Shown here piece by piece: positions 35,753 to 45,400 of a DNA stretch of 64,000 nt. Within the stretch, counting starts at the first letter, position 1. Every line of letters starts with the position of its first letter. A program made the translations under genes and the position numbers. A model generated the notes under the pieces. That model made no database searches, was not told the origin of the DNA, and worked only from the letters and a program-made list of their open reading frames with translations. Source of the DNA: Leptothrix sp. (in: b-proteobacteria) (GTDB lineage Bacteria; Pseudomonadota; Gammaproteobacteria; Burkholderiales; Burkholderiaceae_C); assembly GCA_013822685.1 (NCBI GenBank), contig PNKV01000003.1, forward strand, positions 186,001 through 250,000, in the 5' to 3' direction.

Positions 35753-36757
35753 CTACTTCTGGGCCTGCGAGCGCTCCGCGTACTTGCGCGCCATCAACGA
35801 GCAGACGAACAATTGAAGCTGGTGGTAGAACATGATGGGCAGCACCAGCACGCCCAGAGAAGGGTCCCCACCGAACAGCAAGCGCGCCATGGGCACGCCC
35901 GATGCCAGTGTTTTCTTAGAGCCGCAGAACACCGCGACGATCTCGTCCTCAACCGGGAAGCCCATGGCCTTGGCCACGCGCTTGGTGAACCACAGCATCG
36001 GGAAGAGGAACAAGGCCGCCCCCACCAGCGTGATGGCGATCAGGCTCAGGCCATGCTTGGTCCACAGGCCATCGGCCACCGAATCACTGAACGAGCACCA
36101 CACGAGCAGCAGGATCACGCCTTTGTCCACCAGCGTGGTTTGGGGCTTGATGCGCTTGAAGAACTCACCCAACCAAGGCCGCAGCAACTGGCCCAGCACG
36201 AAGGGCAACAGCAGCATGCGCGCCACCTTCAGCATGGTGTCGCCCAGGTCCATGCCTTGGCCGCTTTGGCCGCCGAACACCAGGCTGGCCAGCAAGGGGG
36301 TGAGGAACACACCCAGCAAGGTCGACAGCGTGGCGTTCAGGATCGCAGCGGCCACGTTGCCCCGCGCCAGACCTGTCATCGTGACCGACGAGGAAACGGT
36401 GGACGGCAGCACGGCGAGGTAGAAGAAGCCCAGCAGCAGATCGTGCGGGATGTAGGGCCCCAGGCCCAAACTCAGCAGCCACCACCAAAGCGGAAAGGCC
36501 ACGAAGGTGCACATCTGCACCACCAGGTGCAGCCGCCAGCGAGAGGCGCCTTGCTTGAGGCTGTCGGTCGACAAGCCCATGCCATGCAGGAAGAACACGA
36601 TGAAAATACCGACATTGCCCACTTGGTCGAGGTGCAGCGTGCCCCCTGTTTTGCCCAGTTGGGGCAGCAAGGAGGCGAGCAGCACGGCGGCGATCATGCC
36701 GACGAGGAAGCCGTCGACCGCTCCGCGTTGCTTTTGAGGGGGGCGTTGCATCATCAT
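35753..36757 (-). CDS. Bile acid:sodium symporter family transporter (SLC10A7-like)
   Basis: The 334-residue, roughly ten-helix membrane protein matches the BASS/YfeH branch: HLDQVGNVGIFIVFFLHGMGLSTDSLKQG, HDLLLGFFYLAVLPSTVSSSVTMTGLARGNVAAAILNATLSTLLGVFLTPLL and FCGSKKTLASGVPMARLLFG. These carriers move organic anions with sodium, and bacterial substrates are mostly unknown. Three consecutive ATGs make the exact start uncertain by two residues. It lies between dctA and the double GGDEF gene, all on the minus strand. Confidence 0.85.
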   Translation of the reverse strand: MMMQRPPQKQRGAVDGFLVGMIAAVLLASLLPQLGKTGGTLHLDQVGNVGIFIVFFLHGMGLSTDSLKQGASRWRLHLVVQMCTFVAFPLWWWLLSLGLGPYIPHDLLLGFFYLAVLPSTVSSSVTMTGLARGNVAAAILNATLSTLLGVFLTPLLASLVFGGQSGQGMDLGDTMLKVARMLLLPFVLGQLLRPWLGEFFKRIKPQTTLVDKGVILLLVWCSFSDSVADGLWTKHGLSLIAITLVGAALFLFPMLWFTKRVAKAMGFPVEDEIVAVFCGSKKTLASGVPMARLLFGGDPSLGVLVLPIMFYHQLQLFVCSLMARKYAERSQAQK

Positions 36758-36824
36758 GGTCTGTCAACAAGCGGTCAATCGGTGAAGGCGCAAGGGTAAC
36801 GCGCGCCTGGCCTGAATGCCCCCC

Positions 36825-39272
36825 TTATGGAGAAGTCACCGCACCTTCAAGCGAAGCCACGGCGGGGCTCAGCACGCAGCGGTTGCGCCCGCCTGCCTTG
36901 GCCGCGTACAAAGCGCGGTCAGCGCGTTCGAGCAATGCGGCCAAGGGCTCGCCGGCTTGGTGAAAGGCCAAGCCCGCCGAAAAAGTCACTTGCAAGGAGG
37001 GCGCGCTTGGGCACAGGCGCTGCTGCCCGATGTGCTCGCGCAGGCGCTCCAGGGTTTGCCGGCCATCGCTGCCGGCCTCCGTGTTCGTGATCAGGACCAG
37101 GAATTCCTCGCCACCCCATCGGCAAATGATGTCTGCTTCGCGAAGCACCTGGTGAGCGCTTCGGGCAAAACCCACCAGTGCCTCGTCTCCCACCTGGTGG
37201 CCGTGTTCATCGTTGATGCGCTTGAAGTGGTCCAGATCGATCAGCGCGACGGCAAAACCGCTGCCTGAGCGCAGCTGACGCTCGCATTCACGCTCCAGCA
37301 AAGTCTGCATGTGTTGGCGGTTGAACATGCCGGTCAAGGCATCGTGGATCAGCAATTGGCCGACCTGCGCCATCGCGGCGCTGAGTGCTTGGCGCTCCTG
37401 CTTGTGACTAACCCGGGCCAGGCTGAAATTGCGGGATTGCCAGGTCAGCAGCCACAGCACGATGGCCGTGCCAGCCAAATGCATCAACTCCTGCCCCAGC
37501 ACGAATTCCGGTGGCCTGGTGACCACCAGCGTCATGAAGGCCGTGAAAAGCAGGCCAATGGCGGCCACGCCAGCCGCCACGGTGCTGCGGGGCGTCAGGG
37601 TGGTGAAGCCGAACACCAGGCAAACGCACACCACCTGCAGGTCATAGGGGCGCGAGGCCGGCGCCACCACATAGCTGATGGACGCCTGCAGGCAGGCCCA
37701 CACGATCTGCGGCAGCACGATGCCAGGGTCCCGCCACTGGGCGGTCATGCCCGATCGGACCATCAGGTAGGGAATGAAGCCAGGCAAGGCATCGCTGATC
37801 GCCAGCAGCAGGCCATGCTCGCGGCTGATGAAGCCGCCCGGGATCAGGAAGAACAGCACGAACAAAACCGCCGTGAAGTAGATGCCGGACACCACCAAGC
37901 CCTGGCGAAGCCGCGCATGCAGTTTTTCATCCGGGCCCAACAGCAGGGCGGCCATGCCGCTCAAGGGCTTGGCTTCTTGGCGGCGCTCTTTGGGGTGCTT
38001 TTGGTGGTGCTGTACAGGTGGCGTGGGATCGGCATGTGCCGCGGCCGGTGCAGGTTTAATCGCCGAGGCCTGCGGCTGTGATGGCACCTTGGTTGGCTGA
38101 GAGGACACTGCGGCCTGCGCTGGCGGCTCGATGCGATCGCGCCCCTGGTCTTTGGCGCGGTACAGGGCTTGGTCGGCTTTGTCCAGCGTCTGGTCCACCG
38201 TGCGGCTGATGGCGTGCTGGCTGATGCCCGCCGAAAACCTGATCGACAAACCAGGCTGATGCTGCGACCAGTCGTGCGCGTGAACGAGGTCTCTCAGCTG
38301 GCTGAGCGCAGCGTGGGCTTGGGCTTCGTTGGTCTCGGGCATCAGCACCAGAAACTCCTCGCCACCCCAGCGTGCCAGGGCATCGGTGCGGCCGGGAAAG
38401 GCTTGCAGACACAGCGCCGCGAACTGCCGGAGCACCACGTCGCCCATGGCGTGACCATGTTGGTCGTTGACCCGCTTGAAGAAATCAATGTCCAGGATGG
38501 CCACGCAGAAAGGCCGCCCCGATCGCCGCAGGCGCTGCGCCTCGTCGTCCAGCAGGCCCGCCATGTGGCGTCGGTTGTAGAGGCCTGTCAGCCCATCTCG
38601 CATGGCCAGTTGGTGCTGCTGCTTCAACGCGGCGACCATGTCCTCCTTGGTCTTGATTTGCAGCTTGCGCAGCGATCGGCCAAAGGACGAAATCACCAGC
38701 AACACTGGCACCAACACGCTGCTCAAGGCCAGTTTGACCAGCTCATCGCCCAACTGAACGCTGCCCGGCGCTTGCCAGTGCCAGACCGCCAGCATGCCCA
38801 GGGCTGGCAGCAGCATGGCCAGCGCCGCCACGGCGAATGTTTGCCGCTTTGGCAAGCGCCGCATGTCGAACACAATGATCAGGCACAGCCACTGCAGCAC
38901 CGCGCTGCGCGCCGAAGGCACCAGGGCGTAGGCCAGCGCCACCAGCCCCACGCTGAACAGCACCTGCGGGTAGACCAGCATGGGGTCGCGCGAATGCCGG
39001 GCGATCTTGCTGTTGAGAAGCACAAAGATGGCCGTCATGCAGGCCACGGAGTAAGCCAGCACCCAGGTGACCGGGCGAAGCTCTGCATAGCCCAAGGCCA
39101 CGGACAGGAACAACAGGGCGTGTGCCAGGCCAAAAGCGGGCAGGGTCAGCCAAAAACGCTTGATGCCCTGGCGCTGCAAAGCAAGGGCGTCGATTGGTGT
39201 CCCCTGACGGGCTGGGGGCGTTTGGAATGGCTGGGTGTCGTCCCCGGGAGGGGCGGTGGCAAATGTGGTCAC
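36825..39272 (-). CDS. Tandem membrane-GGDEF-membrane-GGDEF diguanylate cyclase
   Basis: One 815-residue frame holds two complete copies of the same architecture. Half one: about five or six membrane segments (41-197), a short helix, and a GGDEF domain with RWGGEEF at 301-307. Half two: membrane segments (456-611), a helix, and a GGDEF domain with RWGGEEF at 718-724. A Pro/Gln/Lys-rich linker (about 381-455) joins them. The halves share DP-x2-V-PQ and other positions in the membrane parts. The second domain has the inhibitory RxxD site (READ), the first lacks it (GRTD shifted by one). Both should be active cyclases making c-di-GMP. No EAL domain. Confidence 0.85.
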   Translation of the reverse strand: MTTFATAPPGDDTQPFQTPPARQGTPIDALALQRQGIKRFWLTLPAFGLAHALLFLSVALGYAELRPVTWVLAYSVACMTAIFVLLNSKIARHSRDPMLVYPQVLFSVGLVALAYALVPSARSAVLQWLCLIIVFDMRRLPKRQTFAVAALAMLLPALGMLAVWHWQAPGSVQLGDELVKLALSSVLVPVLLVISSFGRSLRKLQIKTKEDMVAALKQQHQLAMRDGLTGLYNRRHMAGLLDDEAQRLRRSGRPFCVAILDIDFFKRVNDQHGHAMGDVVLRQFAALCLQAFPGRTDALARWGGEEFLVLMPETNEAQAHAALSQLRDLVHAHDWSQHQPGLSIRFSAGISQHAISRTVDQTLDKADQALYRAKDQGRDRIEPPAQAAVSSQPTKVPSQPQASAIKPAPAAAHADPTPPVQHHQKHPKERRQEAKPLSGMAALLLGPDEKLHARLRQGLVVSGIYFTAVLFVLFFLIPGGFISREHGLLLAISDALPGFIPYLMVRSGMTAQWRDPGIVLPQIVWACLQASISYVVAPASRPYDLQVVCVCLVFGFTTLTPRSTVAAGVAAIGLLFTAFMTLVVTRPPEFVLGQELMHLAGTAIVLWLLTWQSRNFSLARVSHKQERQALSAAMAQVGQLLIHDALTGMFNRQHMQTLLERECERQLRSGSGFAVALIDLDHFKRINDEHGHQVGDEALVGFARSAHQVLREADIICRWGGEEFLVLITNTEAGSDGRQTLERLREHIGQQRLCPSAPSLQVTFSAGLAFHQAGEPLAALLERADRALYAAKAGGRNRCVLSPAVASLEGAVTSP

Positions 39273-39379
39273 GAACGAAGCCCGTCAAAGTGGTCGGAGT
39301 TCACGGATCCGCAATAGGCCGTTCCGGTATGCGTTCTACATCGGCCGTTTTGGTGAAACCTTGAGCTTTAGGGCGGGAT

Positions 39380-40006
39380 TCAGGTTTTGCGCCACACGCT
39401 GGCCAGCCAGGGCTGCTGTTCGCGCGGCAGTCCCTCGGGGCGGTAGTAATGAGTCAACTCGGTGAAGCCGGCCGCCGTGAGGTGCTCGCGCCAAGCGGGC
39501 AGGTCGTGGTAGCTGCCATAGCGGCCACCGCTCCAGCCCTCTTGGCCCTGGCCCCGCGGGTTGGAGCTGAACAGCACACCGCCGGGTTTGAGCGTGGCGT
39601 GCAGTTCTTTCAGCACGCGCGGCAACTCCTGGCCGGGCACGTGGAAGAGGGAGGCGTTGGCGAAGATGCCGTCGAAATGCGCGGGCGGCAGGTCGAGCGC
39701 CAGGAAGCTTTGGTGCAACACCTCGCAGCCGCTGTAAGCGCGGGCCATCTCGGCAAAGCGTTCGGCCCCTTCCAGTCCGACCGGGTGGTGGCCCAGATCA
39801 GCGAAAGTCTTGAGGTCTCGGCCGGGGCCGCAGCCGAAGTCCAGGATGCTGAAAGGCGCGTGGCCTTGGATGTGCTTCAGCAATGCGTCGATGTTCTGGC
39901 GGACGTCGTGGTTGCGGGTGCCTTGCCAGAATTGCTCGGCCTGCTGGTTGTAGTGGGCGAGCGTGGTCGTGGCGATGTGGATGAGGTCGTCGGGCTTCAG
40001 GGGCAT
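39380..40006 (-). CDS. Class I SAM-dependent methyltransferase
   Basis: The 208-residue protein has motif I ILDFGCGPGRDLKTFADLGHHPVGLEGAERFAEMAR, then FDGIFANASLFHVPGQELPRVLKELHATLKPGGVLFSSNPRG, the pattern of small Methyltransf_11-type enzymes. ATG 40006 begins the family-like region (LAHYNQQAEQFWQGTRNHDV). The open frame upstream to 40162 overlaps a divergent lipoprotein gene. The GxDxTH-like N-terminal HYNxxAxxFxxGTxxHDV is shared with a common uncharacterised family. Substrate unknown. Confidence 0.8.
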   Translation of the reverse strand: MPLKPDDLIHIATTTLAHYNQQAEQFWQGTRNHDVRQNIDALLKHIQGHAPFSILDFGCGPGRDLKTFADLGHHPVGLEGAERFAEMARAYSGCEVLHQSFLALDLPPAHFDGIFANASLFHVPGQELPRVLKELHATLKPGGVLFSSNPRGQGQEGWSGGRYGSYHDLPAWREHLTAAGFTELTHYYRPEGLPREQQPWLASVWRKT

Positions 40007-40075
40007 GTTGGAATGATGGCATTTTTTCTGCGGTTTGATCAGGCACCATGCAACCCTCAACCCACAATCACACCT

Positions 40076-40654
40076 ATGCAAACACGCGCTATCACTTCGC
40101 TCCTGTTCATCAGCAGCGCCATTTTGTCGGGCTGCGGAACTGCGATTTCGCTCACGCATCAAAACCCATCAACCAACGCGAAAGTGGTCATTAACGACAA
40201 GCGTGTCAAGTCGGAAACCGTCTATCGCCGTGATGGGGTGATGGACCCCATCCAGTATTTTGGGGACGAGGATTTCGAGACGCCACCCTTGGCCTACCTG
40301 GGCAAGGCCCTCGAGCACACTTTGCCTGCCAATGACTACGTCCTCGAAGTCAGCAAATTTCGCGTCATTGATATCTTTCCCCGTCGCCTGAACGCTGGCG
40401 TTTCGGGCGCTACTGCGGGCGCCCTGGCGTCCTTAGGTTACAGCGTCATCATGCCCAATATTGACCCCAAGGCCTCAGACAACATTACCTGCCTGGCATC
40501 GGGCAAGATTCAGGGTAATGCATTTACCCAGTCGGTGAGCGTGCCTTACGCTATTTCGCCGTTCGCGGGGCTCGTGAAAAAGGACTCATCCTTCATCGCT
40601 GCCGTGAATGGCTGCTTTACCAAATTGGCCGAGCAGATCTCAAAAGCACCTTGA
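40076..40654 (+). CDS. Putative lipoprotein, function unknown
   Basis: The 192-residue protein has a lipoprotein signal with lipobox LSGCG (cysteine at residue 20) and should be membrane-anchored after export. No family is recognised. A glycine/alanine-rich hydrophobic patch (AGVSGATAGALASLGYSVIMP) lies near the middle. It is AT-richer than its neighbours and uses less-biased codons, which may indicate relatively recent acquisition. It is divergent from the methyltransferase gene by 69 bp. Confidence 0.6.
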   Translation: MQTRAITSLLFISSAILSGCGTAISLTHQNPSTNAKVVINDKRVKSETVYRRDGVMDPIQYFGDEDFETPPLAYLGKALEHTLPANDYVLEVSKFRVIDIFPRRLNAGVSGATAGALASLGYSVIMPNIDPKASDNITCLASGKIQGNAFTQSVSVPYAISPFAGLVKKDSSFIAAVNGCFTKLAEQISKAP

Positions 40655-40724
40655 GCCAGGGCCGGTCAAGGAGAGGGCTTTCCTCTCGAAATAAAATGCG
40701 GATGAACAAAGCTTAAGAGCCCAC

Positions 40725-41006
40725 ATGCCCCACGTCTTGATCATCCACGAAGTTGAAAGCTACCCCGCCTGGAAAGCCATCTTTGACCAGGCGGCGCAAA
40801 TTCGCAAAGACGCTGGTGAGATCAGCTACCAACTGCTGCGGTACGACACCTATGCGAACAACATCGTGCATTTCTCGCGGTGGTCATCGCTGGCCAATGC
40901 GCGGCGGTTTTTCGAATCCCCTGAGCTGGTCGCGATCCGAAAGCAGGCGGGGGTGAAGGCGCCAGACTTCATCTACCTGGAAGAGGTCGAGCATGGGGTT
41001 TTGTAG
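40725..41006 (+). CDS. ABM-like (dimeric alpha/beta barrel) small protein
   Basis: The 93-residue protein MPHVLIIHEVESYPAWKAIFDQAAQIRKDAGEISYQLLRYDTYANNIVHFSRWSSLANARRFFESPELVAIRKQAGVK has the strand-helix pattern and sequence feel of antibiotic-biosynthesis-monooxygenase-fold proteins. These act on small aromatic or quinone-like compounds or as stress proteins. The function here is not known. It stands 70 bp after the lipoprotein gene on the same strand. Confidence 0.65.
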   Translation: MPHVLIIHEVESYPAWKAIFDQAAQIRKDAGEISYQLLRYDTYANNIVHFSRWSSLANARRFFESPELVAIRKQAGVKAPDFIYLEEVEHGVL

Positions 41007-41340
41007 GCCAATCCCGGTGCGGCGGGCTGCCTCTTATTCGGCGGCGGTCGTTTTGGCCGCCATGGTTGGCGCGGTTGGCGCCAGCCCCGCGCCGCCTGCG
41101 CAAGATCAGGCCGCCAGCGACCCGGTCGCCGCGGCTCGCTTGCTGGATTCAACAGCGGAGGCCACCATCCGCCGCCTGCCCACATGCGAAATTGCCATCA
41201 ACACCCGAGTGTCGGAATGGAAGGCGTCGGCGTCGATCGCTTGCAGGAAGTCGTCGGCCGCCGTCCCAGCCTGTGTGGCAGCGCAATTGACGGCGCGTGC
41301 CGGGCAGTTGAAGCAGCTCAGGTCGTGCCGATCACTTTGA
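40993..41340 (+). CDS. Hypothetical small exported protein (doubtful)
   Basis: The 115-residue frame overlaps the previous gene by 14 bp and begins with arginines and a hydrophobic segment (SYSAAVVLAAMVGAVGASPAPP) that resembles a signal peptide, followed by a cysteine-containing region. No family is recognised and no clear ribosome site is present. It ends 9 bp past the start of the convergent amidohydrolase remnant. It could be a real secreted protein or a chance GC-rich frame. Confidence 0.35.
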   Translation: MGFCRPIPVRRAASYSAAVVLAAMVGAVGASPAPPAQDQAASDPVAAARLLDSTAEATIRRLPTCEIAINTRVSEWKASASIACRKSSAAVPACVAAQLTARAGQLKQLRSCRSL

Positions 41341-42351
41341 CCTGTTGGTCAGGCGATGCACGGCCTGGCGTGCTTGTGCCCTGAGTTCAGCAAGATCGAT
41401 GCCGCGCGGCACGTCGTTGCTCACCACTTGCTCACCACCCACGAAAAGCGCCTTGAGCTTGGGGTGCCCACCACTGGCCACGGGCCCCAAGGCCACGTCG
41501 TGCAGGCCAAAGTAGCGCGGGTCGTCCAGGTCATAGATGGCCAGGTCGGCGGCCATGCCGGGGGCCAGGGTGCCCACCGCGCCCAGGCCCAGCACGGTGG
41601 CGCCGCCTGAGGTGCCCCAAGCCACCACGTCTTCGGCCGTCACCGACACGCGGGTGCCTTCGCCGATGCCGCCACGTTGCACTGGCTGCAAGCGGTCGCC
41701 GCCAGCCGCACGCTGCATCAGCCAGGCCGCGTGCACCTCCGAGATCATGTCGGCGGCTTCGTTGGAGGCCGCGCCATCCACGCCGATCGAGATGGGCACG
41801 CCAGCCGCTTGCAAGGCGGTGATGGGCGCGATGCCGCTGCCCAAGCGGCCATTGCTTTGCGGGCAGTGGGCGATGCCGGTGCGGGTGCTGCCCAGCAGGG
41901 CGATTTCTTCGGGGTCGAGTTTGACCAGGTGGGCGTACCAGACGTCCAGGCCCAGCCATTCGTGCTCGGCCACGAAGCGCACGGGCGTGGTGTGGTGCTT
42001 GCCGTGGATGCTGTCTTGGTAGGCCACGGTTTCCGACAGGTGCGAGTGCAGGCGAATGCCCAAGCGCCGTGCCGTGCGCGCGCATTCGCGCAGTTCGGTG
42101 GGCGTCATTGAATAGGGTGGCGTGACCGGCGCCATGACCACGCGGCGGCGGGCGTCGGGCGCGGGGTCGTGGAAGCGCGCGGTCAGGCGCTCCATGTCGG
42201 CCAGGTAGTCGTCCAGCTTCTCGGGGCGCATGCTCACGGGCAGGTCGGCTTCGATCTGGCGCGTGAGCGTGGCGCCGCCCCGGCACAGCACGAAGCGCAG
42301 GCCCAGCCGGTCGGCCTCCTCGAACAAGATGGCCGATGTGTCGAAGGGCAT
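41332..42351 (-). pseudogene. 5'-truncated amidohydrolase (8-oxoguanine deaminase/atrazine-chlorohydrolase family)
   Basis: About 339 residues match the C-terminal three quarters of an AtzA/TrzN-like amidohydrolase: FDTSAILFEEADRLGLRFVLCRGGATLTRQ, RLHSHLSETVAYQDS (metal His), YAHLVKLDPEEIALLGSTRTGIAHCPQSNGRLGSG (catalytic His/Cys region), ISIGVDGAASNEAADMISE (metal Asp). The first 120-150 residues, including the HxH metal motif and first barrel strands, are absent. Upstream of 42351 the frame stays open but does not look like the family, and the divergent DUF748 gene begins at 42410. The remnant cannot form a complete metal site, so it is probably inactive. Confidence 0.75.
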
Positions 42352-42352
42352 G

Positions 42353-42381
42353 TTCTTGGTGCAAGGCCTTCGGCTTATATT
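42353..42381 (+). promoter_or_regulatory. Candidate sigma70 promoter of the large DUF748 gene
   Basis: TTCTTG (42353-42358) and TATATT (42376-42381) are separated by 17 bases. Transcription would start near 42388, 22 bases before ATG 42410. It sits exactly at the break point of the truncated amidohydrolase. Confidence 0.4.
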
Positions 42382-42409
42382 CCCGATGTTCTCTCTCGCC
42401 TTCGCAGCC

Positions 42410-45400
42410 ATGTCCAGCACGTCAGTCACGCCCGCCGCCTCGTCCCAACGCAAACACTGGGCCTTGAAAGCCGGCATCGGCCTGGTGGTTTTCGCCTTGG
42501 TCTGGACGGTGCTCCTGGGGTGGTGGTTGCCGCGCTGGGCCAGGGGCCAGGTCGAATCGGTGGCCGCCCAGACGCTGGGTACCCCGGTCACGCTGGCAGG
42601 CCTGAGCGTTCAGCCCTGGACCCTGACGGTGTCTTTGAACGACCTGAAAGTGGGCCCGCCCAAGGCCGAATTGTTGCAATTGCCTGCCGCGCAAGTCCAG
42701 CTCTCACTCGAATCGATTTGGCGACTGGCTCCCGTGGTGCGGCGCATCACGCTGGAGCAGCCGCAGGTCTGGGTTGAGCGCCAGTCCGCCGAGCATTTCA
42801 ACTTCACCGACATCGCCAAGCGGTTGCAGTCGGGGCCATCGCAGCCTGCCAAGGATCCAGCGCACTTTGCCGTCTACAACATCCGCATCAATAACGGGCT
42901 GGTGCGCTATTCAGACCGCGTGCTGCAGCAAGAGCACCGCATCGAGACGCTGAACGTGGGCGTGCCTTTCGTGTCCAACCTTCCCAGCCATGTCACCGTG
43001 GACGTGGAGCCCTTGCTGGAGGCCCGCGTGGATGGCAGCCCTTTGCGCATGAGCGGACGCACTTTGCCGTTCAGCGAAGGCCTGCGCTCCACCCTGGACT
43101 TGAATTGGCGCGATGTGGATGTTGCCCATTGGATGCTGGCGGCCAAGCCCTTCATGCCCCCGTCGGCCATGGTCAACGTGGCCAAGGGCCGGCTGGACAC
43201 TCACCTGACCGTGAGCTTCGAGGAGCGCAAGCCGCCCGCAGCGGCTACCTTGACGATCCGGGGTGGCTTGAAGGTGTCGGGCATTGACCTGCACTGGCCT
43301 GCCGGGGGCGTGCAGGGACGTTGGTCGGCCCTGGACATAGAAGGCATTGATGCATCGCCCTTGGCCCGACAGATGAAGATCGGCAGCGTGGCCCTGGCGG
43401 GTTTGCAGGTCGATGCTAAAGACCGGCCAGCCGTTGTTTCCAAGTCGGTGGTAACGCCTGACAAGCCTGACAAGGTGGTCGTGGCCTCCAGCCCTAAGGC
43501 GGCCTGGGCCTGGTCGGTGGACAAGGTCCGCCTGGATGCGACGTCCCTCCAGGCCGAAGCCCCTGGCGGTGGCACTTTGCCCAAGCTGGGCCCCGTGAGC
43601 CTGCGCATCGATGGCCTGAACTCGAACAACAAAGCCGCCCCTGCCGCCCTGACGCTGGCGGCCACGGATGCCCATGGCGGCCAGTTCAATGTCAGCGGCG
43701 TGGTGAGCCCCATGATGCCCCAAGCCACCCTGACCGTGGCGATCAGCAAGCTGCAGCCGGTGCCTTGGCTGGCAGCCCTGGGCAAGGCAGTGCCTTTGCC
43801 CTTGCAGGTCTTGTCCGGCGAGTTGTCCTTGAACACCGAGCTGCAAGCCAATGCGCAGGCCTTGAGCTTGTCCAAAGGCCAAGTGCAGTTGACGGGCCTC
43901 AAGACCAGGGCCATCAAGCCCAAAGCCACCGACCATGTGGACCTGGTGGGCCTTGACGTGCAGGGCGTGGAGGCGCGTGTGGGTTTTGCTTCACCGACCA
44001 GCGGGCTGCAGTCTTTGACCCTGGCCACCGTGACGCTCGACAAGCTGGACGCAAAAGCCACCCGTGACCCGCAAGGGCAATGGGTGATGCAACCTGCACC
44101 GGTCAACACCGGGCGCCCAGCCGCCCAGCCTGCCACAGCACAGGCCACCCCCGTGATCAATGTAGGCGAGTTGCGCTGCAAGCAATGCAAGGTCCAGGTC
44201 GATGACCAAGCGGTTGCGCCAGTCGCCCGCATGTCTCTGCACCAGGCCGATCTGGGCTTGAAAAACCTGTCCAGCGATCTCACGCAAGTGATGGGTTTTG
44301 ACCTGAACGGTTTGGGCCAAAGCAACGGTCGCATCAAACTGAGCGGCGATGTGCGCGTGCATCCTTTGCGGGTGAATTCGCAACTGGCCATTGCCGGGCT
44401 GGACCTGAAGGCTTTTCAGTCCTACATCGCGCCTTACCTGAACGTGGCCTTGGTGTCGGCCAAGACCAACGTCAACGGCAAGCTCAGCCTGGAGGCCGCG
44501 CCCGGCAAAGATCCCCAGGCCGTCAATGCCCGCTACCAGGGCCGCTTCGCCTTGACGGATTTGCGCACGCAAGACAGCGTCAACCAAGCTGACTTTTTGC
44601 GCTGGCGCTCATTGGCGCTGGATGGGCTGGACGTGAACTGGAAGGCAGGCGCGCTCAATGCCGACTTGGGCCGCATCGCGCTCAATGATTTCTATGGCAG
44701 GCTCATCATCAACCCCACAGGCAAACTCAACCTGTCGGATCTGGTCAAGCATGAAGCGGGCACACAAAACCAGTCGCTGACCACGCCGCAAGCCAGCCCA
44801 CCCATTGCCGCGCCGGTGGCCGCCAGCGCCCCCGCGTCTTCGGCCAGTGCGCCTGCGCCGTCTTCGCCCGCCCTGGCCGGCATGAGCCTGCGCTGGCAGG
44901 GCATCAAGTTGAGCAAAGGCCGCGTTGACTTCACCGACAACTTCATCAAGCCCAACTACTCGGCCCGTCTCACGCAGGTCGAGGGCGATGTGTCGGCCGT
45001 GGCCTCGTCCAAGCCCGAGCCCGCCACCGTCAAGATCTCGGGCGCGGTGGACGACAGCGCCCCTTTGTTGATCACCGGGCAATTGCACCCACTGGGCCCG
45101 CGCCTGTACACCGACATCCAGGGCTCGGCCAAGGGCATCGAGCTGACGCGCCTGACGCCGTACGCCGGCCGCTATGCCGGCTATGCAATCGAAAAGGGCA
45201 CCCTGTCAGTGACCGTGCGCTACAAGGTCGACAACGGCAAGCTTGAAGCCGAGAACCAGATCTTCCTGGACCAACTCACCTTTGGCGACAAGGTCGACAG
45301 CCCCGATGCGACCAGTCTGCCAGTGCAGTTCGCCGTGTCGCTGCTCAAGAACAGCCGCGGCGAGATCGACGTCAGCCTGCCGGTCTCCGGGTCGCTGGAT

